Source of the DNA: Acanthaster planci
Taxonomy: Eukaryota > Echinodermata > Asteroidea > Valvatida > Acanthasteridae
Direction of reading: 5' to 3'
DNA: 13,406 nt
Assembly (NCBI RefSeq): GCF_001949145.1
Contig: NW_019091520.1
Coordinates: forward strand, 303,763-317,168
Positions 1-9,992 of this stretch are shown piece after piece. Position numbers and translations under genes: made by a program. Under the pieces are notes generated by a model. It ran no database searches and was not told where the DNA came from. It was given only the letters and a program-made list of their open reading frames with translations. How positions within the stretch are numbered: the first letter of the stretch is position 1; each line of letters starts with the position of its first letter.

Positions 1-111
1 ATAGCACCTGTCTGTCAATCTAACTTGCGCGAATGTGGTCATAGCCCAGACTCCCTAACATGTAAACCACAGGAAGCACAGTAAGAGCACCTGTCCAGTC
101 CGTGGAAGTCG

Positions 112-242
112 NNNNNNNNNNNNNNNNNNNNNNNNNNNNNNNNNNNNNNNNNNNNNNNNNNNNNNNNNNNNNNNNNNNNNNNNNNNNNNNNNNNNNNNNN
201 NNNNNNNNNNNNNNNNNNNNNNNNNNNNNNNNNNNNNNNNNN
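112..242. other. Assembly gap (run of N)
   Basis: 131 undetermined bases. The flanks carry no recognisable coding sequence, and apparent ORFs across this interval are artefacts of the Ns. Confidence 0.99.
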
Positions 243-1739
243 CAGGTAGACTGTGTCACAGTGTGTGAGCAACAGCTGGGGTCCTACTCGGTACAGTATT
301 ATTTAGTACCCAAACCATGGGTGTTTGGTCATTATGTTGGCATAACGTGTACAGTATGTTAACTGTGGTTGAAAGGGTAATTCTCTGCATATAACAACCT
401 GCCAGTAGTCTAACAGTAAGTAGTGGATCGGCTCATGCAACGGAGGATGAGCACTATGCTGTGAACAGGTGAATCTGGTGTCCTTCCTCCCATGGACGCA
501 TGTGATCGATCGTGACCATGCTGTTTGTTGTCTGCGTGATTGTGAGCAATATGCTCATACTTATTGGCACTCATTCCTTGGCATGAAAAGATTTGTTGTA
601 TTCAAGCTACGAGTACGAGTGTAGCCGGAAAGCACGATCTAACGCTTGCAACAGAACTTGTGGTTCACCCTTTTTCGGGCATGTCAGACATTATTTGGCC
701 AATATCATTTCCTTTGATCCTGTCAAGGTATGAGCTAACACAGTCATGAAGCAAATGAGCAACCTAATAAGTGCCATCTTTTTCGTTGGTCAAAGAGACC
801 TGATACGCAATTCAATCTCACTGCGTGATGGCTGTTTCATGGTGCACTGCAAACAAAACATGGTTCGCCTGCCCTTCACAAACACGAATGTGGAATGGAG
901 CAGTCATGCTGTGTTACGAAACCGCCATGCTGTAAGCTTGAAATTGTAGTTAGTAGCATAGCTGTTTCCTCAAAGTTTCCAGAGTCAACGGCACTTATGC
1001 GGAATATACGTATACATACATACATACCTGTAGGCCCCAACTACTTACAACATACATGTAGATAGCTATGGTGTATGTACAAACTTGCGTTAGGCCGTTT
1101 TGTTTGTGCCAAGTTACCCTTCCATCACAGCTCTTTGTGCTACCAAATTTCATACATGCCTTCTTGGTGAAGTTAGATGTCAAATGAGGAGATTTATTCA
1201 CCTTATATCCTCATTCAATTGGTGAAATTCTTGAGCATTTTGTCTATCCACACTACAGAAAATCAGCAGCATACATGTACATGTACTCTCAATCACTGTC
1301 AGCTGCATGACAGCTTGGCCAATCATAAGGCATACCCTCTCTTTTCTTTCTTGTTTTCCTGTCACCCATAGATGAAAGCCACACTGTGATTGGCCCAATT
1401 TGCTTCCATTCCAATGACAAATCATAGCTCAGCTTTCATTTTGATGGGGTCAGGCAAACAAAGAAACAAAAGATAGGAGCATGCGGCCGAGCTATCATGC
1501 AGCAGATAGTGATTGAGAGTGCATGCTGCTCTTATACATCCCTCGGTGGTTCAAAACTTCATTTCCCACATCACAGCAGTCAACAATCGTTAATTGTGAG
1601 CAGCAGTATGTGATATCACATTTTGCACCTTCGACTGTGTAATCTGTGACTCGCTCTGTGGAAATGAGTCACGTCACCAGGGCCACTTTTGAGTTAAAGG
1701 CCTTTTAAAGAATCTTGCACAGTGTTAAGCAACAGAAAT
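243..1739. other. Non-coding stretch before the retroelement
   Basis: No ORF here has recognisable domains or convincing splice signals; the short ORFs look random in composition. A small TACA/TACG microsatellite lies at about 1008-1030, and a short ACATGT tract at about 1270-1287. A short imperfect inverted pair lies near 1570-1622, around the small ACAAT...ATTGT hairpin at about 1584-1600. I see no promoter or RNA gene. It could be intergenic or intronic. Confidence 0.6.
1008..1030. repeat. TACA-type microsatellite
   Basis: A short run of TACA units preceded by a TACG variant. It is a simple-sequence tract with no coding signal. Confidence 0.7.
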
Positions 1740-2830
1740 CCTCTTCTCTCTCTACTAACATTCCCCATGAAGAAGGTATTCGTGCCTGCTGCTCTGCACT
1801 CATGAAGAGCGGACACACAACTCCCCCCATCAGTGATGTCGCTACACTTATGAGACTTGTACTAACCAAGAACAGTCTCTCCTTCATGGGCAAACACTAT
1901 CTACAGGCATATGCTAAGCTATGGGCACCTTCATGGCTCCCTCCTTTGCTTGCCTCTTCATGGGTAACCTTGAAGAGCGCATGCTTACTTCAGCACCATG
2001 CCGCTCTTGGATCTGGTGGAGACACATTGATGATGTATTTTTCATCTGGACCATTGACAGTGGCAGTCTAGACATCTTCATTAACCATATCAATTCTTTC
2101 TACAGAACAATTAAGTTCACTTCGGAATATTCCCTCCATCAGGCCAACTTTCTTGACGTCAGCATCCGGAAGGAAAACAACCTCGTGACTACTGACCTGT
2201 GTTCCAAGCCCACACATACCCATCAGTATCTTCACTCATCCAGCTGCCACCCTGGACACTGTAAGACTGGTACTGCATACATCAGAGCACTCAGGCTGAG
2301 ACGCATTTGTTCTAATGATTCAGATTTCTCCCGTCATACACAGGAACTGAAGAGGCATTTGATTGCAAGGGGGCACAGCTATCACCAGGTTCAACGCTCA
2401 ATCAATAGAGCTCACTCAGTCCCTAGAAGTCTTGCACTCATCAAGGAGAAGACCCCCTTGAAGAAACATTTCCCAGGGTTCCCTTGGTCACCACTTTCCA
2501 TCCTCGTCTTCCTCCCCTTCGCAAAGTAATAAACGACAATCATCGTATCCTCCACACTTCAGACTGCCTAGTTAGTGCCATCCTAGACACCCCACTTGTG
2601 GCCTACAGGCATCCCTGCAACCTACGGGACATTATCATTTGGGCAGAGGTGCCCCCTTTGGTTCCCCTTCCCCTTCCCAGCAAGGCACGTTCAAGTGTGA
2701 TTCTAACAGATGTGTTGTTTGCCAGAACCATGTCCTGGAATCAGATACATTCACTGGACACTCCTCCAGTACCACCCACAGAACAACACCGTGGATCTGT
2801 TGAACAATAACTACATCATTGACACAACAT
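1740..2830 (+). mobile_element. Decayed Penelope-like retroelement (RT remnant)
   Basis: Homology to Penelope-like element reverse transcriptase is spread over successive plus-strand frames. About 1740-1915 carries STNIPHEEG and then LVLTKN..F.GKHYLQ, the segment leading into the RT palm. About 1921-2475 carries GT.MAPSFACLFMGNLE, the catalytic WWRHIDDVFFIW block, IKFTSEYS, NFLDVSI, and the PLE-typical THQYLHSSSCHPGHCK and ALRLRRIC. About 2475-2680 carries LVTTFHPRLPP and LVAYRHPCNLRD. From 2684 a third shift gives GTFKCDSNRCVVC, the cysteine-rich segment between RT and endonuclease, which ends at a TGA at 2801. Frame changes near 1915, 2475 and 2680 and the stop at 2801 show that it is inactive. 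The 5' end is truncated before or within the first catalytic Asp block, and no GIY-YIG endonuclease is recognisable downstream. Family assignment rests on recalled PLE motifs. A non-Penelope RT is possible but fits less well. Confidence 0.85.
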
Positions 2831-4135
2831 ACATGTAGAAATCAGGACAGGATTCACCACACTGTAAACGTCAGACTGTTTTTGCCATGTTGTTGGCACT
2901 CTCTACATTATACATTGTTCATGTAGTCTTATTCAGGAGAAGTTAACGATAAGCGAGGACAGTGCTCATTTGTCAATTGTGAAGTAAAAATTGCACCTCA
3001 TATTCATAGTATGAGCAATGTGAACTTGAGTTTGAAATTTCATGAGAAGCAGGGATAAGACTTGTTTTTTCCCACAGCAACCACTTCTCATTTATCCTTT
3101 GAGGAAGATTTCTTAAGTGAGGATAATCTCCAACCTTTAAGCTTTGAAAGTGTTTGAGGTCTTGTCAGTTAACAGTTTTGCAGTAACTGTTTTACATGTT
3201 TTAATTGTTTGGGGACTCGAGGGTTAAGGATAAACATCCCAATCCGTTTCAGTTCCCTTTTGTCTACAGAAGTCACAGAACTACACGTAGATGTTATTTC
3301 GCCCAGTTTCTCATACATTGTATTAACGCCTGCCCCGTGACGGGTAAAAATTATCCAGGACAGGCAGTGTTTGCTTTTACAGAAGTTACAACCTTCAATT
3401 TTAGAGATCCTTAACACAGATGAAGAAATCTTTAACAGTCTGCCCAAAGTCGATACGAAGAAGTAGGGTCTGAGATTGTACCGAGGGGTACACTTTCTAG
3501 TTTCAAAACGTTTGCTGGGAGTGGATTGCAGGCAGTTTTTAAATTACACGAGAAAGGACGGGTAGATACCGTCGTCATAAAGATGAAACCCTGGTGTCAA
3601 CTTTAATGTCGACTTTACGGTTTGTACGTGATATCATTCGGCCTGTGTACTCCATTAATTCTCAGACCCACGAACGTGCTGTATGGTCGACTAAAGAACT
3701 GTGAAAGTGGTCACTTATGTAAAGGCGTGGTGTTTCCTTTTTTTCGACAGATAAGATTGTGGCCATTTCAACTAATGCTGCAGAGTGCAATATGCCATGC
3801 CCACTACTATTCAGCCGGTAAAAGGTGTTGTCTTTTGGGAGTGAAGTTCCGATGAATACTTTGGAATTATTGCGCATTTTGTGGCCTGCTTTTCGCCTCG
3901 ACCAGCGTTTCATCGACAGATTAGAAGGATCTCGTAACTGGAAAGGGATACGGAACACTAATGCATTTGTTTTGGTAGACTAGCTGACTTGTTTCTGTTG
4001 CTTTTTCTGGATTTCGTGGTGGACACCCGACCGCAGTGCCTCGTTCTAACGTCGTTTGCCCGGCGATAAACCAGTAAGATCTTTGGCAGATAAACTCACG
4101 CCTACTGGCTGCGTTTGAAAACATTATCCCCCTTC
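2831..4135. other. Non-coding stretch between retroelement and PGAP4-like gene
   Basis: No recognisable protein or RNA gene; the ORFs on both strands are short and without domain-like features. The first part, to about 3160, may still contain unrecognisable 3' sequence of the retroelement, but no GIY-YIG motif or hammerhead ribozyme core was seen. CpG frequency rises from about 3890 towards the PGAP4-like ORF, which suggests a promoter or 5' UTR there. Confidence 0.5.
3890..4135 (+). promoter_or_regulatory. CpG-rich 5' flank, putative promoter/5' UTR of PGAP4-like gene
   Basis: About 16 CpG dinucleotides fall in roughly 220 bases, clearly denser than in the sequence to the left. No TATA box stands out. 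A weak splice-acceptor-like CTTTGGCAG ends at about 4090, so a 5' UTR intron is possible. The call rests on composition and position only. Confidence 0.3.
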
Positions 4136-5359
4136 ATGAACATTTGCGAAGAAGTCATGGCAAAGAGGCTGCAGTTTCGATCTGTGTTGTGCCTGATAGT
4201 GCTGTTGTACGTTTGTACATTCTTTGTAATCCTTCCAATCTTCTGTTGGAATCGGCCCTTCTCCCGATACTACCTGAAGACCAGTCGCAGCATTGAGGGC
4301 GCCATAGCAGATGACGTCGCCCAAGGTCAACGAGCAGATGAATATTTTGAGGGACTGGACCCAAAGTCGTCGTTAGCGTTCCACACCAGCGCCCTGGAGC
4401 GGCAGACCCCTCCTACGTATGCCATTGGGATCGTCACAGTGAAGCGACAGTCGGCCAAATACAGCAAGTACAATCCAAGATACCTGACTCGGGTCGTCGC
4501 CGAGTTCGACAGACTGCTGAAAGCGGCGGATCGCCACGACGTTGTGTTCTTCGTATGCAACGCGGAGAACATGCCACGCCAACACACGGAAGCATGGCGG
4601 CTCACAAAATACGTGCACGTCGTGAGCAAGACCAAATCTGACCACACATCTGCTGATACTCGAGAACAGGAGAAGCTTGACTATCTGTTCTGCATGAGTC
4701 AGATCGAGACCTTCGGTGCCAAATACTCCATCTTAGTCCAAGATGATGCCATACCCTACCCACAGTTTGTCGCCTCCCTCGATCGGCTCATGGACTCTCG
4801 CGTCGAAAATACAGTGGTTCGTGGCCAACGAGTTCCAAATCCGGAAGCGTGGGCGGCCGTGAAATTCTATTTCCCTGAAAAGTGGCAGGGATATGGCAAT
4901 GAGGTGTTTTTAATCAGAGAGCTTTTTTCGGCTGCCATATTTGGCGGTGGCATTTTACTCGGCCTTTTTCGAATCTTGTGTAGCTCAAATCTCACCTGGA
5001 CTCAAACCTTCTTAATTTTTACTTCATTTTGCATTTTCTTTGGTTGCTTACTTTTTGCCATAGGAAGGCCTTACTTACTAATGTTGCGCCTTTTCTCTGT
5101 CGATTTATATTCTTTAAGGGGAGCTCCGGAATGTTGTATACCCGCTGTCTTGTACCGAACTAAGTCGCTACCGCCCATACGGGAGCATCTAAAGGGGATC
5201 ACGTGCCGCAGGCAGCGCCCTCTAGATATTGAGATCAGTCGGTTTCTTGCGGGCCTGGGGGAGAAACAGTATCTAGTCATGCCGAATCTCTTCAACCATA
5301 TTGGCATGTTCTCATCATTACACGAAAATGTGAACAGTCCACACTTATTTCTGGGATAA
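4136..5359 (+). CDS. PGAP4: PGAP4 (TMEM246)-like GPI-anchor GalNAc transferase
   Basis: This 407-residue protein resembles PGAP4, the Golgi enzyme that adds a GalNAc side branch to the first mannose of the GPI glycan on anchored proteins. Seen in order: an N-terminal signal-anchor helix (about residues 17-38, rich in L, V, F); a lumenal domain beginning with YAIGIVTVKR (95-104) and NPRYLTRVVAEFDRLL; a glycosyltransferase core with an acidic motif ILVQDDAIPYP (QDD at 202-204); a pair of hydrophobic helices (about 262-281 and 290-309) joined by a short loop with a possible N-glycosylation site NLT; then a C-terminal part ending in NHIGMFSSL (387-395). A catalytic domain split by a helix pair is the family's hallmark. 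Length matches the roughly 400 residues known for vertebrates. An in-frame stop lies at 4091. The first ATG (4136) has a weak context, and the second (4157, GTCATGG) is better and would give 400 residues. The coding region has no intron. The first residue of the acidic motif is Q, where I recall E in the human enzyme. Confidence 0.85.
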   Translation: MNICEEVMAKRLQFRSVLCLIVLLYVCTFFVILPIFCWNRPFSRYYLKTSRSIEGAIADDVAQGQRADEYFEGLDPKSSLAFHTSALERQTPPTYAIGIVTVKRQSAKYSKYNPRYLTRVVAEFDRLLKAADRHDVVFFVCNAENMPRQHTEAWRLTKYVHVVSKTKSDHTSADTREQEKLDYLFCMSQIETFGAKYSILVQDDAIPYPQFVASLDRLMDSRVENTVVRGQRVPNPEAWAAVKFYFPEKWQGYGNEVFLIRELFSAAIFGGGILLGLFRILCSSNLTWTQTFLIFTSFCIFFGCLLFAIGRPYLLMLRLFSVDLYSLRGAPECCIPAVLYRTKSLPPIREHLKGITCRRQRPLDIEISRFLAGLGEKQYLVMPNLFNHIGMFSSLHENVNSPHLFLG

Positions 5360-5780
5360 ATAGCAAGTTTCACTCCACTACGTTGAATGAAAATAGGTGA
5401 TTTTGATTTCCAGGGCATGTTCATGAGGTCGTTCAACATCCTTCTGGTTCCCGTTATCTAATAATGACAGGTGCAACAATACCACATGGACCAAGTTCCA
5501 GATAATGCCATCGCCCTTTAAACATTACACATTTATGAAGAACGCATGTGCGTGACAAAGCATTGTGGGTAGTTTACTGCCTTAATCCACATACATGTAC
5601 GTTCAGCGCAAGTGGGAGGACGCTCTTCAGGTCGACTAGTCGTGTTGGAATTTACCTTTGCTGTTTTTTTCCAACGGGTTTTTATCTAGTGATGGCTAGA
5701 GATATCTATATTACCCTTTCAAGCGCCCTATATTAAGTGGGGCACACGATTCTACCATGGAGTCTCCACTGCTCCCTAAA

Positions 5781-5786
5781 AATAAA
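5781..5786 (+). terminator. Candidate polyadenylation signal AATAAA for PGAP4-like gene
   Basis: This is the first canonical AATAAA downstream of the PGAP4-like stop codon, about 420 bases after it, on the same strand. Position alone supports the link, and a further AATAAA occurs at 6327-6332. Confidence 0.4.
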
Positions 5787-7562
5787 TACAAACACAAAAT
5801 CACTCTGAAGAAAGCCCTGTATTCGTGCAAGACAAGTGATGGTTAAAATGCCGTGTTACCCAAAAGTACCAGACGAGGCGATAAATAAGGTTTCAGCCAA
5901 ATTCACATTCACTGTTACTCTTAATATCTTATTCGATAATATATATTATAATATTCTTTTAATATCTATTTTCGTACCGTCAGAGAAGCGGAAATTTCAC
6001 TTCGATTCCAATTTCGATGACAAGGTGGTGTGTTCAAGTTGGTTGACCTCTCCCACAATGCTTCTAAATCTGAGCTTTTTACGTGGAGTACTTCCAGATG
6101 TCAAATTGGCGATCATGAAGAAATTTAAAATTGGTGGGAAGGAGTTGTGCAAGGAACTGCGTAGTTACATGCACAAAACAATGTTCAGCTTCGGTGTAGC
6201 GTGCTTTAATCTTAACGTTTGTTGATTGAACAATCATTGTTGGAAAGATAACTTTAATTTTCTGATTTTGTACTTATGGTAGTACTCCAGGCTAATATTT
6301 GTATAATATATCTTGCGGTTGGGGTTAATAAATCGACTTGTCAAGCACAAAATGATCAGTCGTACTTTTATGTTGAGATATGCCAATGGTCAATTTTATT
6401 TTAGTGTTTACCAAAAGAAGAGCAAGAGTGGATAGTATAGAATGAGCTATTGACATTGTCTTTGGATATATAGGAATACACGCATGCCATCCTCCAAAAA
6501 GTGGAGTGGTAGTTCTTGCTAATCACAACTGTTTGAATGTGAGAGGACGCGAGTCGGCATTATAGCAAGATGGTTGCTGTCATTTGGGCCATGGAGATTG
6601 GTGAGGATTTCATGCCCGCTTTCTTCGCCTTCTCCAAGTTGGTGTGTTCATGGTGGGTTGAATGGCGGGGCGGGAGGGGTTGTTGCATGAGGGTGTTAAT
6701 TGCAAGACAGGAAATGGGTGATTTGAAAGCTTCATAGATCTCCTCGACCTACCTCCAAGCCCTATACAGTTCATCAACAAGGCACGAAATATTTGCCGTT
6801 TTCTCTCTTTTGATATGGTTCCAAGTTGGAACCTTCAAAATGAAGCACACGCGCGATTTACTACTGTACCAAAGGGCTTTAATCACTTAGCCCTTTTGTT
6901 TATGTGGCTTGGGCAACCCAATTCAATTAGAATAAATCGAGAAAGGCATGTCCGTGTTATTGTTGGTTGGGGGTGGGGTCACTTAGGAAAAGCGTCCGTG
7001 TGTATGATCCTCTTCCGCCCTTTGACCCAACCAAGCACGACGCCTTTTACGTTAATCGCGGAAATGAAAAGAATTCTCAAACGAGAAGAATTCTCAGATG
7101 GGTTTCAAGACGCAAGCGCACGCGTTGATGGTGAACAAGGGGAAATCTAAGCGTTATTGAATTGTTTCAGTGTGTTAAGTTGAATTAAAACGATTAAATC
7201 ATAAATAAATAGATTAGTTTTTATTTAAATTTTAACAGACTGGGGTGTGTTAAAAACGCATGTATGTATGGCTCGGCACTGGCGCCCATGTCCTTTGGCT
7301 GTGAAAACAATTTTGTTTATGTTCCAAAATAATATTAATCTGATAAGAACGAGCTGGAGAGTATAGATCTTGTGCGACACAAATTAACTTTTGAAAATAT
7401 CTGAATAATATTATGTATCTCGTAAATGTTACGTTTATATATATATAAATGATCGAATGGACTTAAATTTGTTTTTTGAAAATACATGTCTTGGTTGGTT
7501 TTGATTGCATTTGAGAGCTTTTTAATTCGTACTGTGTGCGAGTTATCGTTTTGATCAAACAG

Positions 7563-7683
7563 ATTTGCCTGGCTGGGGGATGCGGGGTGCAGTCCACTAA
7601 TTCAAGTTACAATTCCTACCCAATTCATTATCTGGAAAAGTACCCTACCTTCTTTGAAAACGGAGATTGTTTGCCCCGCAACG
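7563..7683 (+). other. Candidate internal exon of an unknown gene
   Basis: An open 121-base segment is bounded on the left by AG (context TTTTGATCAAACAG) and on the right by a good donor (ACG followed by GTGAGA). The frame reads ICLAGGCG, then an N-glycosylation-like NSSY, YPIHYLEKYP and NGDCLPRN; codon choice looks more coding-like than its AT-rich surroundings. I recognise no family, and no partner exon was identified. It could be chance. Confidence 0.2.
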
Positions 7684-8078
7684 GTGAGATTGTGTGGATC
7701 TTTGCCAGGATCAACTTCCTGGTTGTTTTGGCTTTCATCCGAGAGTAGAGTGGATAAAATTAATAGGGTTGATAGAAAGTAGAGGGATATGCCACTTGAA
7801 AAATTGCTGCGCAGGCGACTTCAGACGGTACTTTTGCCGGAGTGATTTTGTTTTGTGGGAATAATTAAAGATGTAATGTGTTAACCCACTCAAAATGAAA
7901 AAAACGATGGAAAGATTGGGGACAAAACAATAATTTAGTTTTATCTCAGAAACCCCAGATATGTTCAGATGTTGGTGCGATTGAGCCCGGAATACTGCTT
8001 ACACAGTTTTCAATGGGACTTGAAACTTGGTGGAATGTACTCTGCAGGCAAGGTAGAGTTGTAGTCAGATCGTCGTCA

Positions 8079-8366
8079 TTAAAGTATAATCCCTGGGTAC
8101 GTTTTTGTAACGAGGTTGATGCAGTGGCCTGTCTGTCCGGTACCCAGACGCAAAGTGCATAAAAGGTATACGATTGGCACCAGGCCGACTATAATCATTA
8201 TCATACTAAATAGCGCAACGTCGGTGGACTCGACTGTGGTGGATGGAGGGGAGGACCAGGTATAGAAGAAGCTGGTACCAGATTTTGTGTATTCAGTGAA
8301 ATTATGTTCGAGATTGCAGCAGTGCAAACTGTTCTTCCACTTGAAAGAGAAAAGGTATGTCGACAA
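8079..8366 (-). other. Open minus-strand segment, possible single-TM exon
   Basis: The minus strand is open for 95 codons without an ATG start (it begins at TTG), so it could only be an internal or terminal exon. A pyrimidine-rich CTTTTCTCTTTCAAG at its 5' side could be a weak (AAG) acceptor. The frame shows NFTEY (possible glycosylation site), a Ser/Thr/Pro stretch, and then a strong hydrophobic helix (ALFSMIMIIVGLVPIVYLL) followed by LRLGTG. Codons in the middle favour C/G third positions. The plus strand over the same interval also ends in an excellent donor (AAAG|GTATGT at 8354), so the coding strand is ambiguous. No family is recognised. Confidence 0.2.
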
Positions 8367-8513
8367 ACGTATTTTATGGCTTGTTTAATATCGGTTTTGT
8401 TCACCTGGCGTGCCTGGCCCTGGCACAGTCTCACACGCACGACTTTCTTCGCCATGTTCGTCGTTCTGGCTTCCAGGGGCGGGGACCTTGAGACGGCTAT
8501 TCAAAGCTTCGGA

Positions 8514-8822
8514 CAGGGGCAAATTTCGTAGAGCTGCCTTATCACAGAATTTGCTTAAGCACGAATAAAACTTGCTTAATAAATAAAGGTTACCAGCTCA
8601 AACTCTTTGTGATTGTCATGCTAACCAAAACGTAATAATTAATAGACTGAGGTAGGCTGAATACCATTCCAAAGCAATAGCCTGGGAGTGGCCAATACCA
8701 TAGGCCACTATTGCTTTGGATTGCCAGCAGAAGTTTTGACTAGTACCCTGATTCGTCAAACAAGGTTTTTTTAAGCTTAAACAAATTTTTCACTTAAGCA
8801 GCGCTATGAAATTGGCCCCAGG
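8514..8822. mobile_element. MITE-like element with terminal inverted repeats
   Basis: The left end (8514-8559) and the reverse complement of the right end (8776-8822) align over about 46 bases with roughly 34 matches. The best part is CAGGGGC.AATTTC.TAG.GCTGC next to the ends, followed by AATTTGCTTAAG. The interior is non-coding and AT-rich, with repeated CTTAAGC/GCTTAA words and a strong central hairpin. I could not find a clear target-site duplication (flanks CTTCGGA and TTGAAGC). The size of about 309 bases and the structure fit a non-autonomous DNA transposon; the superfamily is undetermined. Confidence 0.65.
8669..8719. repeat. Central hairpin of the MITE-like element
   Basis: A perfect 12-base inverted repeat, CCAAAGCAATAG (8669-8680) and CTATTGCTTTGG (8708-8719), encloses a second perfect stem, GTGGCC (8688-8693) and GGCCAC (8703-8708). 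The centre of the hairpin lies close to the midpoint of the surrounding element. Confidence 0.85.
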
Positions 8823-9992
8823 TTGAAGCAGGACGAATGCAGTCATGGCCAGATGGCAGTACAGAACTGTAGAGTTTCTGGTCCACTATGGAAATGTATA
8901 GTACGTTCTTGGGTAGACCTATGCAGTGCTACCGGTAGTAGCTGGACTATGACTGGGGTTGCCCCCAGAACTGTGGGATCCCATGTCCACCCCCCGAACA
9001 CTTCGTGCATCGGATTTCAAGGCACCTGACAGGCGCTCTGATAATGGTGTAAGCCTACATGTACATATGTAGGTTGTACTATACAAAACTGGTTCCTATC
9101 ACATTGAGAGTCTGTGCTTGCATAATATATAGACGAACAGGGAACTAGTGAAACAAATATTTGAATAACATAAAAATGCATACTGTGTCAATGTCAACAT
9201 GGTCACAGAACTTTTTGTGAAAATGGTGACATTTTAGGCCTACAAGTAGGCCTAATACATTGTAACCCTTAAATTTTGTAACACTGTTTGACACACAGAG
9301 TTATCCCCAGTACTGGGGGGGGGTCCGACGTCTGCCTCACTCCGAGGAACCCCACAGTAAACAAGCCTTTTTTGCCATGGGCCCTTCACGACGTTTAACA
9401 GGGCACGCACATGTACAGGCTTGTACATGAATTTGTAAGAATATTCAGCATGCTGTACTGTTATTTTGTGTATTAGAGCAGACAAGAAACGTGGCATGGT
9501 GTCCCTTTGCAGCTTAGAAATCTTTGTGTTCAGTAAGCAGACCAAAAAGTGGCCTCTTTGCTCTGCCAAAACTGTGTAAAATCATACGGTATCATCATGC
9601 CTTGTTTGAACATCACTCCAATCCTACGAGTTACAAGTACTCTACTTGTCCAACTGTGCTTGTCGGTGTGCAGACTTTGTTCTGTGTAGATTCGGAGTCT
9701 GATTAGTTTTTGGCATTCGTGTACACGTGTACATGTACATGTTCATTTCAGTGCAAACAGTACTGTGCTAATGTGCAAATTCTGTACCTACACGTACACA
9801 CACCAGACTTGTAACCTTTCTTGTACACTTTGCAAAAGAGGTACATGTACACGTATGTCTATACATAGTATCGTACATGTGCATGCACATGCTCTAGGCA
9901 ACCGGTACTTTCATGTAGGTCATTCCAGCCTTACTCCTATCGTTTACTTTCCCAACGCCAGTTCATTTGAGCAACTAGCCACCAGCAAGGCA
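8823..9992. other. Non-coding stretch upstream of mevalonate kinase
   Basis: No supported gene. It carries TACATG/ACATGT tracts (about 9057-9075, 9410-9428, 9721-9742, 9841-9890), a G9 run near 9317, and 5'-flanking sequence of the kinase gene. The kinase reading frame stays open back to 9765, but that extension is largely encoded by TACATG-type repeats and is unlikely to be translated. A plausible splice acceptor (TTTACTTTCCCAACGCCAG, ending at 9961) lies 31 bases before the likely start codon, so the 5' UTR may be spliced. Confidence 0.5.
9721..9890. repeat. Palindromic ACATGT/TACATG tracts, 5' side of MVK
   Basis: Clusters of self-complementary hexamers occur here (GTACATGTACAT at about 9730-9741, GTACATGTAC at 9841-9850, TACATGTGCATGCACATG at about 9874-9891). 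They are simple-sequence in nature, and the same words recur downstream of the gene. Confidence 0.75.

Larger units (their letters stand above)
5360..8513. other. Long AT-rich non-coding stretch
   Basis: No confident gene. A canonical AATAAA at 5781 could end the PGAP4-like transcript, and another lies at 6327. An open frame at 5836-6225 (129 codons from a GTG, ATG at 5839) has an AT-rich hydrophobic middle and a basic C-terminal part, but no domain I recognise. The 6815-7150 frame looks random. About 7190-7480 is very AT-rich. Candidate exons near 7563-7683 and 8079-8366 are listed separately. The remainder shows no repeats or RNA genes that I can identify. Confidence 0.5.

Noticed and set aside
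20-362. ORFs spanning the gap at the left end
   Set aside because: Most of their codons are undetermined bases, and the visible residues show no domain.
2831-3160. Hammerhead ribozyme expected in some Penelope-like element ends
   Set aside because: No CTGATGA...GAAA core was found in this interval.
4115-4135. TTG-initiated extension of the PGAP4-like protein
   Set aside because: It begins at a non-ATG codon, and the ATGs at 4136 and 4157 give the expected family length.
5071-5439. 122-codon ORF opposite the PGAP4-like gene, and other antisense ORFs at 4124-4647
   Set aside because: They are shadows of the conserved plus-strand frame, with no features of their own.
5836-6225. 129-codon open frame
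   Set aside because: Its first ATG is only the second codon, the middle is AT-driven, no family is recognised, and no convincing splice or promoter context was found. It is mentioned under the intergenic stretch only.
6815-7150. 111-codon open frame
   Set aside because: It has random-looking composition and no domain or sequence context supporting a gene.
9765-9992. In-frame 76-codon N-terminal extension of MVK
   Set aside because: It is encoded largely by TACATG/TACACG-type repeats, ends just before the family's normal start, and has no targeting-signal character. Good ATGs exist at 9993 and 10005.
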